Source: Oxalobacteraceae sp. CFBP 13730 (lineage in GTDB: Bacteria; Pseudomonadota; Gammaproteobacteria; Burkholderiales; Burkholderiaceae_D). Taken from it: DNA of 64,000 nucleotides. Below, piece after piece: positions 35,133 to 44,633 of this stretch (positions are counted from its first letter, which is position 1; the number at the start of each line of letters is the position of its first letter). Where the stretch lies: NCBI GenBank assembly GCA_014841835.1, contig JACYUQ010000002.1:1-64000 (forward strand). The letters are read 5' to 3'. Made by a program: the position numbers and the translations under genes. The notes below the pieces were generated by a model. That model made no database searches. It was not told where the DNA came from and was given only the letters and a program-made list of their open reading frames with translations.

Positions 35133-36166
35133 GCCGCCTTTTTGCGCGCAGGCGCCTTGGTTGCTGACTTGGCCGCCGCCTTCTTCGCTGCTGGCTTGGC
35201 TGCGGCCTTGGCGGCTGTGGCACGGGCCCCTGATGTTGCCGCGGCCTTGCGCGCACGTGGGAGCGGCTGGTCATCCTCGCTGTCCTCGTCATCGGCCGGT
35301 TTGCGCGATTTACGTGGTGGCGGATCGTCATCGTCGTCGTCGTCGAGTGCCTCAGGCGCAGCCTTGGCCGGCTTCTTGCCAAGGCTGGCCTGGAGCAGGG
35401 CCACCAGGTCGATGACCTTGCCGGTGGTGCGCTTTTCCTTCTCCGGCTCGGGTTGCGTGATGGTCTTGGTCTCTTTGGCCTTGATCTTTTTCTTGACCAG
35501 GGCGAGCACGTCTTCGCGGTAGCTGTCGTGGTACTGCGCCGGCGCCCAGTCTTCGCTCATGCCCTCGACCAGGGCCATCGCCATCTTGAGTTCCTTGACG
35601 GTGACGGCCGCCGTTTTGGAATTGGGCGACGGGATCTTTAGTTCACCCGCGTCGCGCATCTCGTCCGGATAGCGCAGCGTATTGAGCACGATCGTGTCGC
35701 CCACGCAGATCAGCGCCGCCAGATGCTGCTTGACGCGGATGACCACGTGCGCGATGCCGATCTTGCCCGCTTCGCGCAGCGTTTCGCGCAAGAGCGCATA
35801 GACTTTCGCGCCACCCTTGCCGGGCGCCAGGTAATAGGGCTGGTCATAGTAGATCAGCGGCACATCGCCGGCATCGACGAAAGCCTGGATGTCGATCGTC
35901 TGCGTCGCTTCCGGATTGGCGCGGCGCAGGTCTTCGTCCGACAGCACGACATACTCGCCGTCCTCGTACTCATAACCCTTGACGATGTCGTCCCACACGA
36001 CTTCCTTGCCATTGCCCTTGTTGTAGCGTTTGAACCCCACCGGCGAAAAATCGCGCCGGTCGAGCATCGTCAGGTCGAGCCCCTTGGTCTCGACCGCGGG
36101 GTACATATCGACCGGAATGTGGACCAGTCCGAAACTGATCGCGCCCTTCCACATGCTGCGTGCCAT
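35129..36166 (-). CDS. ku: Ku protein for non-homologous end joining
   Basis: 345 residues. The homodimeric DNA-end-binding ring domain spans ~1-260, with MWKGAISFGLVHIPV, MLDRRDFSPVGFKRYNK and YHDSYREDVLALVKKKI at its end. The C-terminal ~85 residues are low-complexity: a run of Asp (DDDDDDD), then Lys/Ala-rich repeats ending APARKKAA, the extended basic tail known to help DNA binding in some bacterial Ku proteins. It recruits and stimulates LigD, encoded opposite. The gene starts 25 bp after the SDR gene's stop region on the same strand. Confidence 0.95.
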   Translation of the reverse strand: MARSMWKGAISFGLVHIPVDMYPAVETKGLDLTMLDRRDFSPVGFKRYNKGNGKEVVWDDIVKGYEYEDGEYVVLSDEDLRRANPEATQTIDIQAFVDAGDVPLIYYDQPYYLAPGKGGAKVYALLRETLREAGKIGIAHVVIRVKQHLAALICVGDTIVLNTLRYPDEMRDAGELKIPSPNSKTAAVTVKELKMAMALVEGMSEDWAPAQYHDSYREDVLALVKKKIKAKETKTITQPEPEKEKRTTGKVIDLVALLQASLGKKPAKAAPEALDDDDDDDPPPRKSRKPADDEDSEDDQPLPRARKAAATSGARATAAKAAAKPAAKKAAAKSATKAPARKKAA

Positions 36167-36190
36167 TGCCTGCTCCTCGCTGTGGGTCGG

Positions 36191-37156
36191 TTATTCGCCG
36201 ACGACGCCCGTCACCGGCAACACGATGCCCGTGATGTAGCCCGAGCACACGGGCGAAGCCAGGAACACATAGGCGGGAGACAGCTCTTCAGGCTGGGCCG
36301 GGCGCCGGTAGTCGGTGCTGGCGCCGAATTCGGTGATGTCGTCCGGGCCCTTGTCTGCCGGGTTGAGGGGCGTCCAGACGGGGCCGGGCGCCACCGCGTT
36401 CACGCGGATGCCCTGGTCGAGCAGGTTGCCGGCCAGCGACATCGTGAACGCGTGGATCGCGCCCTTGGTCGACGAATAGTCGATCAGCTTGGACGAGCCT
36501 TTCAGGCCGGTGACCGAGCCGGTATTGATGATCGATGCGCCACGCTTGAGGTGCGGCACGACGGCCTTGGCCATGTGGAAGTAGCCGAAGATATTGGTGC
36601 GGAAGGTTTCCTCGAACCGCTCTTCGGTGATATCGAGGATCGAATCGGCGTGTTCCTGGAATGCGGCGTTGTTGACCAGGACGTCCAGGCGGCCGAATGC
36701 CTTGACCACCTGCTGGACGGCGTCGTTGCAGAATGCCGGATCCTTGACGTCGCCCGCGATCGTGATGCAGCGGCGGCCTTCGGCCTCGATGCAGCGCTTC
36801 GTCTCTGCCGCATCGACGTCTTCGTTCAGGTACATGACGGCCACGTCGGCACCTTCGCGTGCGAACAGCACCGCGACTGCGCGTCCGATGCCCGAATCGG
36901 CGCCGGTGACGATGGCGGCCATGCCTTCGAGCTTGCCGCTGCCCTTGTAGCCTTCGGCCATGAACTTCGGCTTGCTTTCCATATCGGCTTCCAGGCCCGG
37001 CTTGGCCAGGTGCTGCGCCGGCATTGGCGGCGCTGGCTGGTCGACGCCGGTCTGGACGGCTTCTTTGCTCCCGGATTCGGTCTTGCTGGCGTCGCGCGCG
37101 TCCTGCTCTTGCTGGATGGCGCGCTGTTTCGCTGCCACGTCGTCTTGATGTGCCAT
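36191..37156 (-). CDS. Short-chain dehydrogenase/reductase (YghA-like)
   Basis: 321 residues. A ~70-residue charged, Gln-rich N-terminal extension precedes a classical SDR domain: TGADSGIGRA (cofactor), NNAA, GSVTG Ser, and YSSTKGA (Tyr, Lys). The extension and sequence match YghA/general-stress SDRs (YdaD, YhxC group). The start follows CGGGAGAA. It is upstream of ku on the same strand with a 25-bp gap, so it may form a stress or desiccation operon. The substrate is unknown. Confidence 0.88.
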   Translation of the reverse strand: MAHQDDVAAKQRAIQQEQDARDASKTESGSKEAVQTGVDQPAPPMPAQHLAKPGLEADMESKPKFMAEGYKGSGKLEGMAAIVTGADSGIGRAVAVLFAREGADVAVMYLNEDVDAAETKRCIEAEGRRCITIAGDVKDPAFCNDAVQQVVKAFGRLDVLVNNAAFQEHADSILDITEERFEETFRTNIFGYFHMAKAVVPHLKRGASIINTGSVTGLKGSSKLIDYSSTKGAIHAFTMSLAGNLLDQGIRVNAVAPGPVWTPLNPADKGPDDITEFGASTDYRRPAQPEELSPAYVFLASPVCSGYITGIVLPVTGVVGE

Positions 37157-37332
37157 GGTGATTCTCCCGTGAGTATGGTTTCGTTCGCAAGAGTATTCGG
37201 CGCGCACCCTGGCACGACGGTGCGCTCCCACACACAGGACGACAATTGCTATGCTTGGCACGCCCCCTTATGGCAAACTTGCTTTGCAGCCATACCGGCA
37301 CGGTGCGGCTGGACTCAATCTGGAGAATCAAC

Positions 37333-38805
37333 ATGCATCAAGAAGACGGCGCGCGTGACGACTTTACCTGCGTCTTCGTTAATCCGGTCGGCCAGCGCCG
37401 GGCCGACTTTCAGCACGGCTGCGATGGCATGTTTGCCAACCTGCGCGTGGCCGCCGGCGCAGAGCAGGCGCGCGGCCTTTTGGGGCGCGAACCGGCCGAC
37501 CTGCTCGTGCTGGATCTGGAACGCTGCGATCTTGGCGTTGACCTGCCGGCGCTGGGGGCCTTGATCGGCGCGCGCGCCGGGGCGCCGGTGCTGGTGCTGT
37601 GTCCTTTCACGAACGTGCGCTGGCTGCCGGCGCTGATGGCGTTCGGCCCACTCGACTACGCGATCGGTCCGCTGCGCGCGCAGCAAATCCGCGCGCTGCT
37701 CGCTGCGCGCATGCGCGCCGGCTTTGCTATCGCTACGGCAAGCGCGCCCACGCCGGTCGAAACGGAACTGCGCACGCTGCTCTCGCTGCGTACCGCCTGT
37801 CAGCAGGCGTTGGATGACGCCGACGACGGCGCCCGCTTTGCCGCGCGCCTGTGCGCAGCGCTGACCGGCTGGCCAGGCGTCGTGCATGCGGCGCTGTTCC
37901 AGCATCGCGACGGCGACCTGCACCTCGAGGGCGAGCACGGCGCCGATGGCCTGCAGCTGGCGGCGCTGCTCGAGCATGAGGGCAGGCTCTTGCCGTCCCC
38001 GCAGCGCCATGCGTTCCCGGGGTTGCTGGCAGCGACGACCGGTGAATTGACGCTGGTCGATGCACTCGACGCGCTTGGCGACCCGGCGCTCGCCGCGCGT
38101 CTGGAAGCGTTTGGTGCACGCATGGTCGTCGGCGTGCCGATCCCGGGGCAGGGGCCGGGCGGGCCAATGGGCTCCCTGTGCCTGCTGTTTGGCGATACGC
38201 GGCCGTTCTCGCTGGCGCAGTTGCAGGCGCTCGACGATCTGGCCGGGCTGGCCGCCCATGGCCTGCGCACGGCCGAGGTCACGCGCGAGAGCGAGGCGCT
38301 GCTGGCGCGCGTCACGCACCTGGCCTCGACCGACGCCCTGACCGATCTGGCCAACCGGCGCCATGGCGAAACCTTGCTGGAGCAGGAGATCAAGCGCGCA
38401 CGCCGCTACCGGCTGCCGCTGGCGCTGATCGCTTTCGATATCGATCGCTTCAGCCACGTCAACGATACCTTCGGCCACCCGGTGGGCGACCTGGTGCTGC
38501 GCACGGTGGCCGACACGGCGCGCGCGCTGCTGCGTGCGAGCGACGTGCTGGTGCGCTCGGGCGGCGAGGAATTCCAGGTCATTGCGTCGCACACCAGTGC
38601 CATCGATGCGCTGAAGATGGCCGAGAAGCTGCGCGCGGCCATCGAACAGGTGGAAATACCGGGTTGCGACCATGTGACGATCAGCCTTGGCGTCGCTCAA
38701 CTTGGCGAGGGCGAGAGCGGCGACTCGATGGCGGTGCGCACCCACGCTGCATTGGCGCGCGCCAAGCGGGCCGGTCGCAACTGCATCGAGCTGGCGATGT
38801 CCTGA
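37333..38805 (+). CDS. Diguanylate cyclase with receiver-like and GAF domains
   Basis: 490 residues, start after TGGAGA. The N-terminal ~120 residues resemble a receiver (LLVLDLERCDLG at the phospho-site strand, PVLVLCPF) but do not keep all acidic residues. A GAF-like domain occupies ~150-310. The GGDEF domain (~325-490) carries SGGEEF, an active variant, and an I-site RASD five residues upstream, so it should make c-di-GMP with feedback control. It lies directly upstream of the urease cluster on the same strand, with ~100 bp including a GC-rich hairpin between them, so it is probably separately expressed. Confidence 0.9.
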   Translation: MHQEDGARDDFTCVFVNPVGQRRADFQHGCDGMFANLRVAAGAEQARGLLGREPADLLVLDLERCDLGVDLPALGALIGARAGAPVLVLCPFTNVRWLPALMAFGPLDYAIGPLRAQQIRALLAARMRAGFAIATASAPTPVETELRTLLSLRTACQQALDDADDGARFAARLCAALTGWPGVVHAALFQHRDGDLHLEGEHGADGLQLAALLEHEGRLLPSPQRHAFPGLLAATTGELTLVDALDALGDPALAARLEAFGARMVVGVPIPGQGPGGPMGSLCLLFGDTRPFSLAQLQALDDLAGLAAHGLRTAEVTRESEALLARVTHLASTDALTDLANRRHGETLLEQEIKRARRYRLPLALIAFDIDRFSHVNDTFGHPVGDLVLRTVADTARALLRASDVLVRSGGEEFQVIASHTSAIDALKMAEKLRAAIEQVEIPGCDHVTISLGVAQLGEGESGDSMAVRTHAALARAKRAGRNCIELAMS

Positions 38806-38908
38806 CGCGTTCGGGTGCAGCGCGCACCTTCGCGGTGCGCGTCGCTGGCAAAACAGACGTCCCACGCCACGTAAGGACGCTGGCACGCATCGTGCTGTTT
38901 CATCAAGC

Positions 38909-39748
38909 ATGCGCGATTGCACTTCCACCGATGCACCCACCGTGTTCCCCGCCTGGCACGCCAGCCTGGGGCTGGGCTTCGTGCGCGATGGCGCCACGAC
39001 GCGCCTCGTGCGCCGCACGCACCGTGGCCCGCTGCGGGTCCAGAAGGCGCTGTATCCCGAAGGCCCCGACGCCTGCCACGTGATTATCGTGCACCCGCCG
39101 GGCGGCGTGGTCGGGGGCGACAGGCTCGAGATCGACGTCGATGCCGGCCCCGCTTGCAGCGTGCTCGCCACCAGTCCCGGCGCGGCCAAGTGGTACCGCG
39201 CCAACGGCCGCGTGTCGCAGCAGGCGGTGCGCCTGCGCATTGCCGCGGGCGCCGCCATCGAATGGCTGCCGCAGGAAACCATCTTTTATGACGCGGCCAG
39301 CGTCGACCTCGAACACGACGTCGATCTCGCCGTCGGCAGCACCTATATCGGCAGCGAAGTGCTGTGCTTCGGCCGCGTGGCCGCCGGCGAAGCGTTTGCG
39401 CGCGGACGGATACGCCAGCGTACGCGAATCCGCCAGGATGGCCGCCTGCTGTGGTGGGAGCAGGGCATCCTTACCCCGGACCGCATTGCCAGTCCCCTCG
39501 GCATGCGCGGCCACGCCGTGTGCGCGACCTTTCTTGCCGTCGGTCGGCCCGTGCCCCCGGCGCTGCAGGCGCGCGTGCGTGCGCTCGACCCGCAACTGGC
39601 GTCGAGCCAGGTGAAGTCGGTGTTCGTCGCGCGTTATCTGGGCGACGATGGCGAAGCGGCGCGCGCCGTCATGGCGCAGGTGTGGGCGTTGCTGCGCCCC
39701 CATCTGCTTGACCGTCCGGCATGCGCCCCGCGCATCTGGCTAACTTAG
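38909..39748 (+). CDS. ureD: Urease accessory protein UreD
   Basis: 279 residues. UreD scaffolds the UreF-UreG complex on apo-urease for nickel delivery. Visible family features: LRVQKALYPEG, HPPGGVVGGDRL, ATSPGAAKWYR, EWLPQETIFYD and WWEQGIL. ATG 38909 gives MRDCTSTD; the frame is open further upstream inside non-coding sequence. First gene of ureDABCEFGJ, with 12 bp to ureA. The leader (38806-38908) has a GC hairpin but no recognised regulator site. Confidence 0.93.
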   Translation: MRDCTSTDAPTVFPAWHASLGLGFVRDGATTRLVRRTHRGPLRVQKALYPEGPDACHVIIVHPPGGVVGGDRLEIDVDAGPACSVLATSPGAAKWYRANGRVSQQAVRLRIAAGAAIEWLPQETIFYDAASVDLEHDVDLAVGSTYIGSEVLCFGRVAAGEAFARGRIRQRTRIRQDGRLLWWEQGILTPDRIASPLGMRGHAVCATFLAVGRPVPPALQARVRALDPQLASSQVKSVFVARYLGDDGEAARAVMAQVWALLRPHLLDRPACAPRIWLT

Positions 39749-39760
39749 AACGGAATCGCC

Positions 39761-40063
39761 ATGGACCTGACGCCCCGCGAAAAAGACAAGCTGCTGATCT
39801 TCACTGCCGCGCTGCTGGCCGAACGCCGCCGTGCGCGCGGCCTCAAGCTGAATTACCCGGAAGCCGTGGCCCTGATCACGGCTGCCATCATGGAAGGGGC
39901 GCGCGATGGCCGCAGCGTGGCCGAGCTGATGAGCGAAGGCACGACGATCCTCGCGCGCGGCGACGTGATGGAGGGCGTGCCCGAAATGATCCCCGATATC
40001 CAGGTCGAGGCCACGTTCCCGGACGGGACCAAGCTCGTGACCGTCCACCATCCGATTCCCTAG
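39761..40063 (+). CDS. ureA: Urease gamma subunit
   Basis: 100 residues, the full length expected. Starts [14 protein letters not shown], with [29 protein letters not shown] and the terminal VHHPIP. A structural subunit of the (alpha-beta-gamma)3 urease that hydrolyses urea to ammonia and carbamate. 12 bp separate it from the next gene. Confidence 0.97.
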   Translation: MDLTPREKDKLLIFTAALLAERRRARGLKLNYPEAVALITAAIMEGARDGRSVAELMSEGTTILARGDVMEGVPEMIPDIQVEATFPDGTKLVTVHHPIP

Positions 40064-40075
40064 CCGGAGCGCAAC

Positions 40076-40414
40076 GTGATCCCAGGCGAATACTTTCTCG
40101 ACGACGGCGATATCGAACTCAACGTCGGTCGGCGCACGCTGACCGTGGTCGTGGCCAACGCGGGCGACCGGCCGGTGCAGGTCGGCTCGCATTATCACTT
40201 TTATGAAGTCAATCCGGCGCTGCAGTTCGAACGCGACAGCACGCTCGGCATGCGGCTGAACATTGCGGCCGGCACGGCAGTGCGCTTCGAACCGGGCCAG
40301 CGCCGCACGGTGGAACTGGTCGACCTGGCGGGCAAACGCATCGTGCATGGTTTCCAGGGCCGCGTGTCGGGGCCACTGCCTGCGGTAGCGCCGCCAACCT
40401 CAGGGGACGCATGA
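40076..40414 (+). CDS. ureB: Urease beta subunit
   Basis: 112 residues from a GTG start (preceded by CCGGAGCG). [47 protein letters not shown] and [10 protein letters not shown] are diagnostic. The stop overlaps the start of ureC (ATGA), so subunit translation is coupled. Confidence 0.97.
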   Translation: MIPGEYFLDDGDIELNVGRRTLTVVVANAGDRPVQVGSHYHFYEVNPALQFERDSTLGMRLNIAAGTAVRFEPGQRRTVELVDLAGKRIVHGFQGRVSGPLPAVAPPTSGDA

Positions 40415-42114
40415 TGGTCACGCTCAGCCGCCAGGCCTACGCCGACATGTATGGCCCGACCACGGGCGACCGGATTCGCCTCGCCGACACCGACCTCGTG
40501 ATCGAGATCGAACGCGACTTTGCGACCTACGGCGAAGAGGTCAAGTTCGGCGGCGGCAAAGTCATCCGCGACGGCATGGGGCAGTCGCAGCGCCTGCGCG
40601 AGGGCGTGATGGACACCGTCATCACCAACGCCGTCATCATCGATCACTGGGGCATCGTCAAGGCGGATATCGGCATCAAGGATGGCCTGATCGCGGCCAT
40701 CGGCAAGGCCGGCAACCCGGATATCCAGCCGGGTGTCACGATGGCCATCGGCGGGGCGACCGAGATCATCGCCGGCGAAGGCATGATCGTCACGGCCGGG
40801 GGCGTGGACACGCACATCCACTTCATCTGCCCGCAGCAGATCGACGAAGCGCTGTATTCCGGGATCACGACGATGCTGGGCGGCGGCACCGGGCCGGCCG
40901 TCGGCACCGCGGCGACCACCTGCACGCCGGGCGCCTGGCACATTCATTCGATGCTGCAGGCGGCCGACGCGTTCCCGATGAACCTGGGCTTTTTCGGCAA
41001 GGGCAATGTCAGCCAGCCCGGTCCGCTCGAAGAGCAGGTCCATGCCGGCGCCGTGGGCCTGAAGCTGCATGAAGACTGGGGCAGCACGCCAGCCGCGATC
41101 GACAACTGCCTGTCGGTGGCCGAACGGCTGGACGTGCAGGTGGCGCTGCACTCCGACACGCTCAACGAGGCAGGCTTTCTGGAGTCGACCGTGGCGGCGT
41201 TCAAGGGCCGCACGATCCACACCTTTCACACCGAGGGCGCCGGCGGCGGGCACGCGCCGGACATCATCGCGGCCGTGGGCTACGACAACGTGCTGCCGTC
41301 GTCGACCAATCCCACGAGGCCCTTCACGGTCAATACACTCGACGAGCACCTGGACATGCTGATGGTCTGCCACCACCTCGATCCGGCGATTGCCGAAGAT
41401 GTGGCGTTTGCCGAGTCGCGCATCCGGCGCGAGACCATCGCCGCCGAGGACATCCTGCACGACCTGGGCGCGATCTCGATGATGTCGTCGGACTCGCAGG
41501 CGATGGGCCGCGTGGGCGAGACGATCATGCGTACCTGGCAGACGGCGCACAAGATGAAAGTGCAGCGCGGCGCGTTGGCGGGCGACTCGTCACGCAACGA
41601 CAATGCCCGCGTCAAGCGCTACATCGCCAAGTACACGATCAATCCCGCCATCACGCATGGCATCGCGCATGTCGTCGGCTCGCTGGAAGTAGGCAAGATC
41701 GCCGACATCGTGCTGTGGCGGCCGGCCTTCTTTGGCGTCAAGCCGTCGATGGTGGTCAAGGGCGGCATGATCGCGGCCAGCCTGATGGGCGACCCGAATG
41801 CATCGATCCCGACGCCGCAGCCGGTGCATTACCGGCCGATGTTCGGCGCGTTTGGCGGCGACCTGCGCAAGTCGTTCACGTTTGTGTCGCAAAGCGCATT
41901 CGACGCCGGCATCGCAGGCACGCTGGGCTTGAGCAAGACGACGATCGCCGTGCGTGGCACGCGCGGCCTGCGCAAGCGCGACATGATCCACAACGGCGCC
42001 ACGCCGCACATGGAGGTCGATCCCGAAACCTATGAAGTGCGCGCCGACGGCCGTCTGCTGGTGTGCGAAGCGGCGAGCGTGTTGCCGCTGGCGCAGCGTT
42101 ACTTCCTGTTCTAG
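40411..42114 (+). CDS. ureC: Urease alpha (catalytic) subunit
   Basis: 567 residues. All active-site residues are present, offset +1 from the Klebsiella numbering: His135 and His137 (VDTHIHF), carbamylated Lys218 (VGLKLHEDW), His247 (ALHSD), His273 (FHTEG), His321/322 with the flap Cys320 (VCHHLD), and Asp361 (SSDSQAMGR). The second ATG (40414) could be the true start, which would remove the offset. The enzyme should be functional once loaded with two Ni ions by the accessory proteins encoded downstream. Confidence 0.98.
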   Translation: MMVTLSRQAYADMYGPTTGDRIRLADTDLVIEIERDFATYGEEVKFGGGKVIRDGMGQSQRLREGVMDTVITNAVIIDHWGIVKADIGIKDGLIAAIGKAGNPDIQPGVTMAIGGATEIIAGEGMIVTAGGVDTHIHFICPQQIDEALYSGITTMLGGGTGPAVGTAATTCTPGAWHIHSMLQAADAFPMNLGFFGKGNVSQPGPLEEQVHAGAVGLKLHEDWGSTPAAIDNCLSVAERLDVQVALHSDTLNEAGFLESTVAAFKGRTIHTFHTEGAGGGHAPDIIAAVGYDNVLPSSTNPTRPFTVNTLDEHLDMLMVCHHLDPAIAEDVAFAESRIRRETIAAEDILHDLGAISMMSSDSQAMGRVGETIMRTWQTAHKMKVQRGALAGDSSRNDNARVKRYIAKYTINPAITHGIAHVVGSLEVGKIADIVLWRPAFFGVKPSMVVKGGMIAASLMGDPNASIPTPQPVHYRPMFGAFGGDLRKSFTFVSQSAFDAGIAGTLGLSKTTIAVRGTRGLRKRDMIHNGATPHMEVDPETYEVRADGRLLVCEAASVLPLAQRYFLF

Positions 42115-42123
42115 AGGCCAGCC

Positions 42124-42657
42124 ATGATTTCACTGCATACCCGCATCCCCGTCGCCGACGTCGTGCACGACACGCTGCTGCTGCCGTTCGAACAACGCGA
42201 GCGCTGCCGCCAGCGCGCGCGCCTGGCCTCGGGCGAAGAGGTCGCGCTGTTCCTCGTGCGCGGCACCGTGCTGCGCGACGGTGACCTGCTGCTGGGCGAA
42301 GGCGGGCGCGTGGTGCGCGTCGAGGCCGCGCTGGAACCGACCTATGTCGTGCGCTGCGGCGACGCGACGCTGCTGGCGCGCTGCGCTTTCCACCTGGGCA
42401 ACCGCCACACGCAGACCGAGGTGGGAATCGGCTGGCTGCGCATCCGTGTCGATCCGGTGCTGCGCGAGATGGTCGAAGGGCTGGGTGCGGATGTCGGTGA
42501 AGAACTGGCCAAATTCGAGCCGGAGGCGGGCGCATATGGCGGCGGTCATGGTCACCATCACGAGCAGGGGCCGGGCAGCTTGCTGGCGCCGGTGCCGCTG
42601 CGCCAGAAGATCCACCGGCCGTCGGACATTGCGCCAATAGCACCGGATCCGGTATGA
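42124..42657 (+). CDS. ureE: Urease accessory nickel metallochaperone UreE
   Basis: 177 residues. An N-terminal peptide-binding domain (to ~75) precedes the metal-binding domain with FHLGNRHTQTEV (conserved His). Near the C-terminus GGGHGHHHE provides a short His cluster for extra nickel. It delivers nickel to UreG. The start has AGAGGCC upstream; the stop overlaps ureF (ATGA). Confidence 0.95.
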   Translation: MISLHTRIPVADVVHDTLLLPFEQRERCRQRARLASGEEVALFLVRGTVLRDGDLLLGEGGRVVRVEAALEPTYVVRCGDATLLARCAFHLGNRHTQTEVGIGWLRIRVDPVLREMVEGLGADVGEELAKFEPEAGAYGGGHGHHHEQGPGSLLAPVPLRQKIHRPSDIAPIAPDPV

Positions 42658-43319
42658 ACGCCGCCAGCCTGCTGCATCTGCTGCAGTTTGCCAGCCCGGC
42701 CTTGCCGATTGGCGGCTACAGCTATTCGCAGGGTCTCGAAGCGGCGCTCGAAGAAGGCCTGGTCACGGATGCCGACAGCGCCCGCGCCTGGATCGTGCAC
42801 TACCTGGATGACGTGGTGGCGCGCTGGGATGCGCCCGTGTTGTGGCGTCTTCTAAGCGCGTTCGCCGCGCGCGACGCCGAAGCGATCGCGCACTGGGGCG
42901 GGTGCTTCCTGGCGTCGCGCGACACCGCCGAACTGCGCGCCGAATCGGTCCAGATGGGCTATTCGCTGGGGCGCCTGATCGCAGAGCTGGGCGTGGCCGA
43001 CACGCGCACGCTGGGCGAGGATGTCACGCTGCCGCTGGCATTTGCCTGCGCCGTCGACGGACTGGCGATCCCGCACGAAGCAGCGCTGCTGGCGATGGTG
43101 TTCGCGTGGGTCGAGAACCAGGTACTGGTGTGCGTCAAGTCGGTGCCGCTGGGGCAGGTGGCCGGTCAGCGCCTGCTGCTGTCGCTGCGTCCCGAGATCG
43201 AGCGCGCCGTCGAATTGGCGCAGCATTTGCCGGACGACGAACTGTCGAACTGGGCGCCCGGCCTGTCGATGCTGTCGATGCGCCACGAAGTGCAGCATGG
43301 CCGTTTGTACCGGTCGTGA
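42654..43319 (+). CDS. ureF: Urease accessory protein UreF
   Basis: 221 residues, all-helical. [19 protein letters not shown] is the family signature; [14 protein letters not shown] is the conserved C-terminus needed for UreG binding. It bridges UreD and UreG and gates GTP hydrolysis during nickel insertion. Overlaps ureE by 4 bp. Confidence 0.95.
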   Translation: MNAASLLHLLQFASPALPIGGYSYSQGLEAALEEGLVTDADSARAWIVHYLDDVVARWDAPVLWRLLSAFAARDAEAIAHWGGCFLASRDTAELRAESVQMGYSLGRLIAELGVADTRTLGEDVTLPLAFACAVDGLAIPHEAALLAMVFAWVENQVLVCVKSVPLGQVAGQRLLLSLRPEIERAVELAQHLPDDELSNWAPGLSMLSMRHEVQHGRLYRS

Positions 43320-43342
43320 TCATTTATCAAGAAGGAGCAAGC

Positions 43343-43966
43343 ATGACAACCTCCAATCCGCTGCGGGTCGGCATCGGCGGGCCGGTAGGCTCGGGCAAGA
43401 CCGCGCTGTGCGAACTGCTGTGCCGCCACATGCGCGACGATTACGACATGGCCGTGATCACCAACGACATCTACACGCGCGAAGACATGGACATCCTGCT
43501 GCGCGCCGGCGCACTCGCGCCCGAGCGCCTGATGGGCGTGGAGACGGGCGGCTGCCCGCACACGGCAATCCGCGAAGACGCGTCGATCAACCTGGAAGCC
43601 ATCGCGCGTTTGCAGGCCGACTTTCCTGACCTGGAACTGGTGCTGGTCGAATCGGGCGGCGACAACTTGGCGGCGACCTTCAGTCCGGAGCTGTCCGACC
43701 TGACGCTGTACGTGATCGATGTCGCCGGCGGCGAGAAAATTCCGCGCAAGGGTGGCCCGGGCATCACGCGCTCGGACCTCCTGATCATCAACAAGACCGA
43801 CCTGGCGCCGCATGTCGGGGCGGACCTGTCGGTGATGGCAAGCGACGCACGGCGCCAGCGTGGCGAGCGGCCATTCGTGTTTACCAATATGCGCACGGGC
43901 GAGGGTGTGCAGGACGTGGTCACGTTCATCCGCGAGCAGGGCTTGCTCGACGCAGTCCGCCAATAA
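43343..43966 (+). CDS. ureG: Urease accessory GTPase UreG
   Basis: 207 residues. SIMIBI-class GTPase: P-loop GGPVGSGKT (12-20), [12 protein letters not shown], the nickel CPH motif in [28 protein letters not shown] and NKTDLAP (base specificity). The start follows AAGGAGCAAGC; the longer open frame upstream overlaps ureF and is rejected. It powers nickel insertion into UreC. Confidence 0.97.
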   Translation: MTTSNPLRVGIGGPVGSGKTALCELLCRHMRDDYDMAVITNDIYTREDMDILLRAGALAPERLMGVETGGCPHTAIREDASINLEAIARLQADFPDLELVLVESGGDNLAATFSPELSDLTLYVIDVAGGEKIPRKGGPGITRSDLLIINKTDLAPHVGADLSVMASDARRQRGERPFVFTNMRTGEGVQDVVTFIREQGLLDAVRQ

Positions 43967-43981
43967 GACAAGGAGACGATC

Positions 43982-44560
43982 ATGACGACACAGTTGACTT
44001 CACTGCGCCACGCCACCCGCAACCACCTGGCCCGCGCGGGCGTGGCCATCACCACCCTGACACTGGCGCTGCCGGCCGCCGCGCATCCCGGGCACGTGCC
44101 CGACAGCGGCTTCGTGGCCGGTCTGCTGCACCCGGTGACGGGCATCGACCATTTGCTGGCGCTGCTCGCGGTGGGCCTCTGGAGCCGCCAGCAGCATGGC
44201 TACCTGCTCGCACCGACGTTCCTCGTGATGATGGCGCTGGGCGCAGCCAGCAGCGGCGGCGTTGCGTTGCCGGCGCTGGAGCTGTCGATCGCGGCGACCG
44301 TGCTGCTGCTGGGCGGGTTGGTGGCGTATGCGCCGCGCCTGCAGCAGCCTCATATGGCCGTGCTCACGGTCGGCGCCTGCGCCTTCGTGCATGGCCTCGC
44401 GCACGGCAATGAGCTGACCGGCATGGCGAGTAGCGCCGGCTTTATTCTGGCCAGCGCCGCTCTGCTGCTGCTGGGCGCCATTCCGGGCGAGCGCCTGCGC
44501 CGGCCACTGGCTGCGGCCATCGGCGCGGCGGGCATCTGGCTCGTGGCGCTGGCCGGCTGA
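43982..44560 (+). CDS. ureJ: UreJ/HupE-family nickel permease
   Basis: 192 residues with a cleavable-looking N-terminus (LTLALPAAAHPGH) and about six hydrophobic segments. The family motifs HPVTGIDHLLALLAVG and VHGLAHGNE are present; their His and Asp/Glu residues bind nickel. It starts 15 bp after ureG behind AAGGAG, completing the urease operon with its own metal supply. Confidence 0.92.
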   Translation: MTTQLTSLRHATRNHLARAGVAITTLTLALPAAAHPGHVPDSGFVAGLLHPVTGIDHLLALLAVGLWSRQQHGYLLAPTFLVMMALGAASSGGVALPALELSIAATVLLLGGLVAYAPRLQQPHMAVLTVGACAFVHGLAHGNELTGMASSAGFILASAALLLLGAIPGERLRRPLAAAIGAAGIWLVALAG

Positions 44561-44633
44561 TGCCTGGCCGGTACGGGTAATTATGCTACGCTAGCGCTCT
44601 TTTTACCGTCGGCCGTCCCGGCCAGGACTTTCC

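Noticed and set aside
38818..38847. GC-rich hairpin before ureD as a terminator
   Set aside because: The stem is imperfect and there is no T-tract on either strand; it could be an attenuator but evidence is insufficient.
40201..41550. 449-residue minus-strand ORF
   Set aside because: Antisense to ureB/ureC, which are certain genes.
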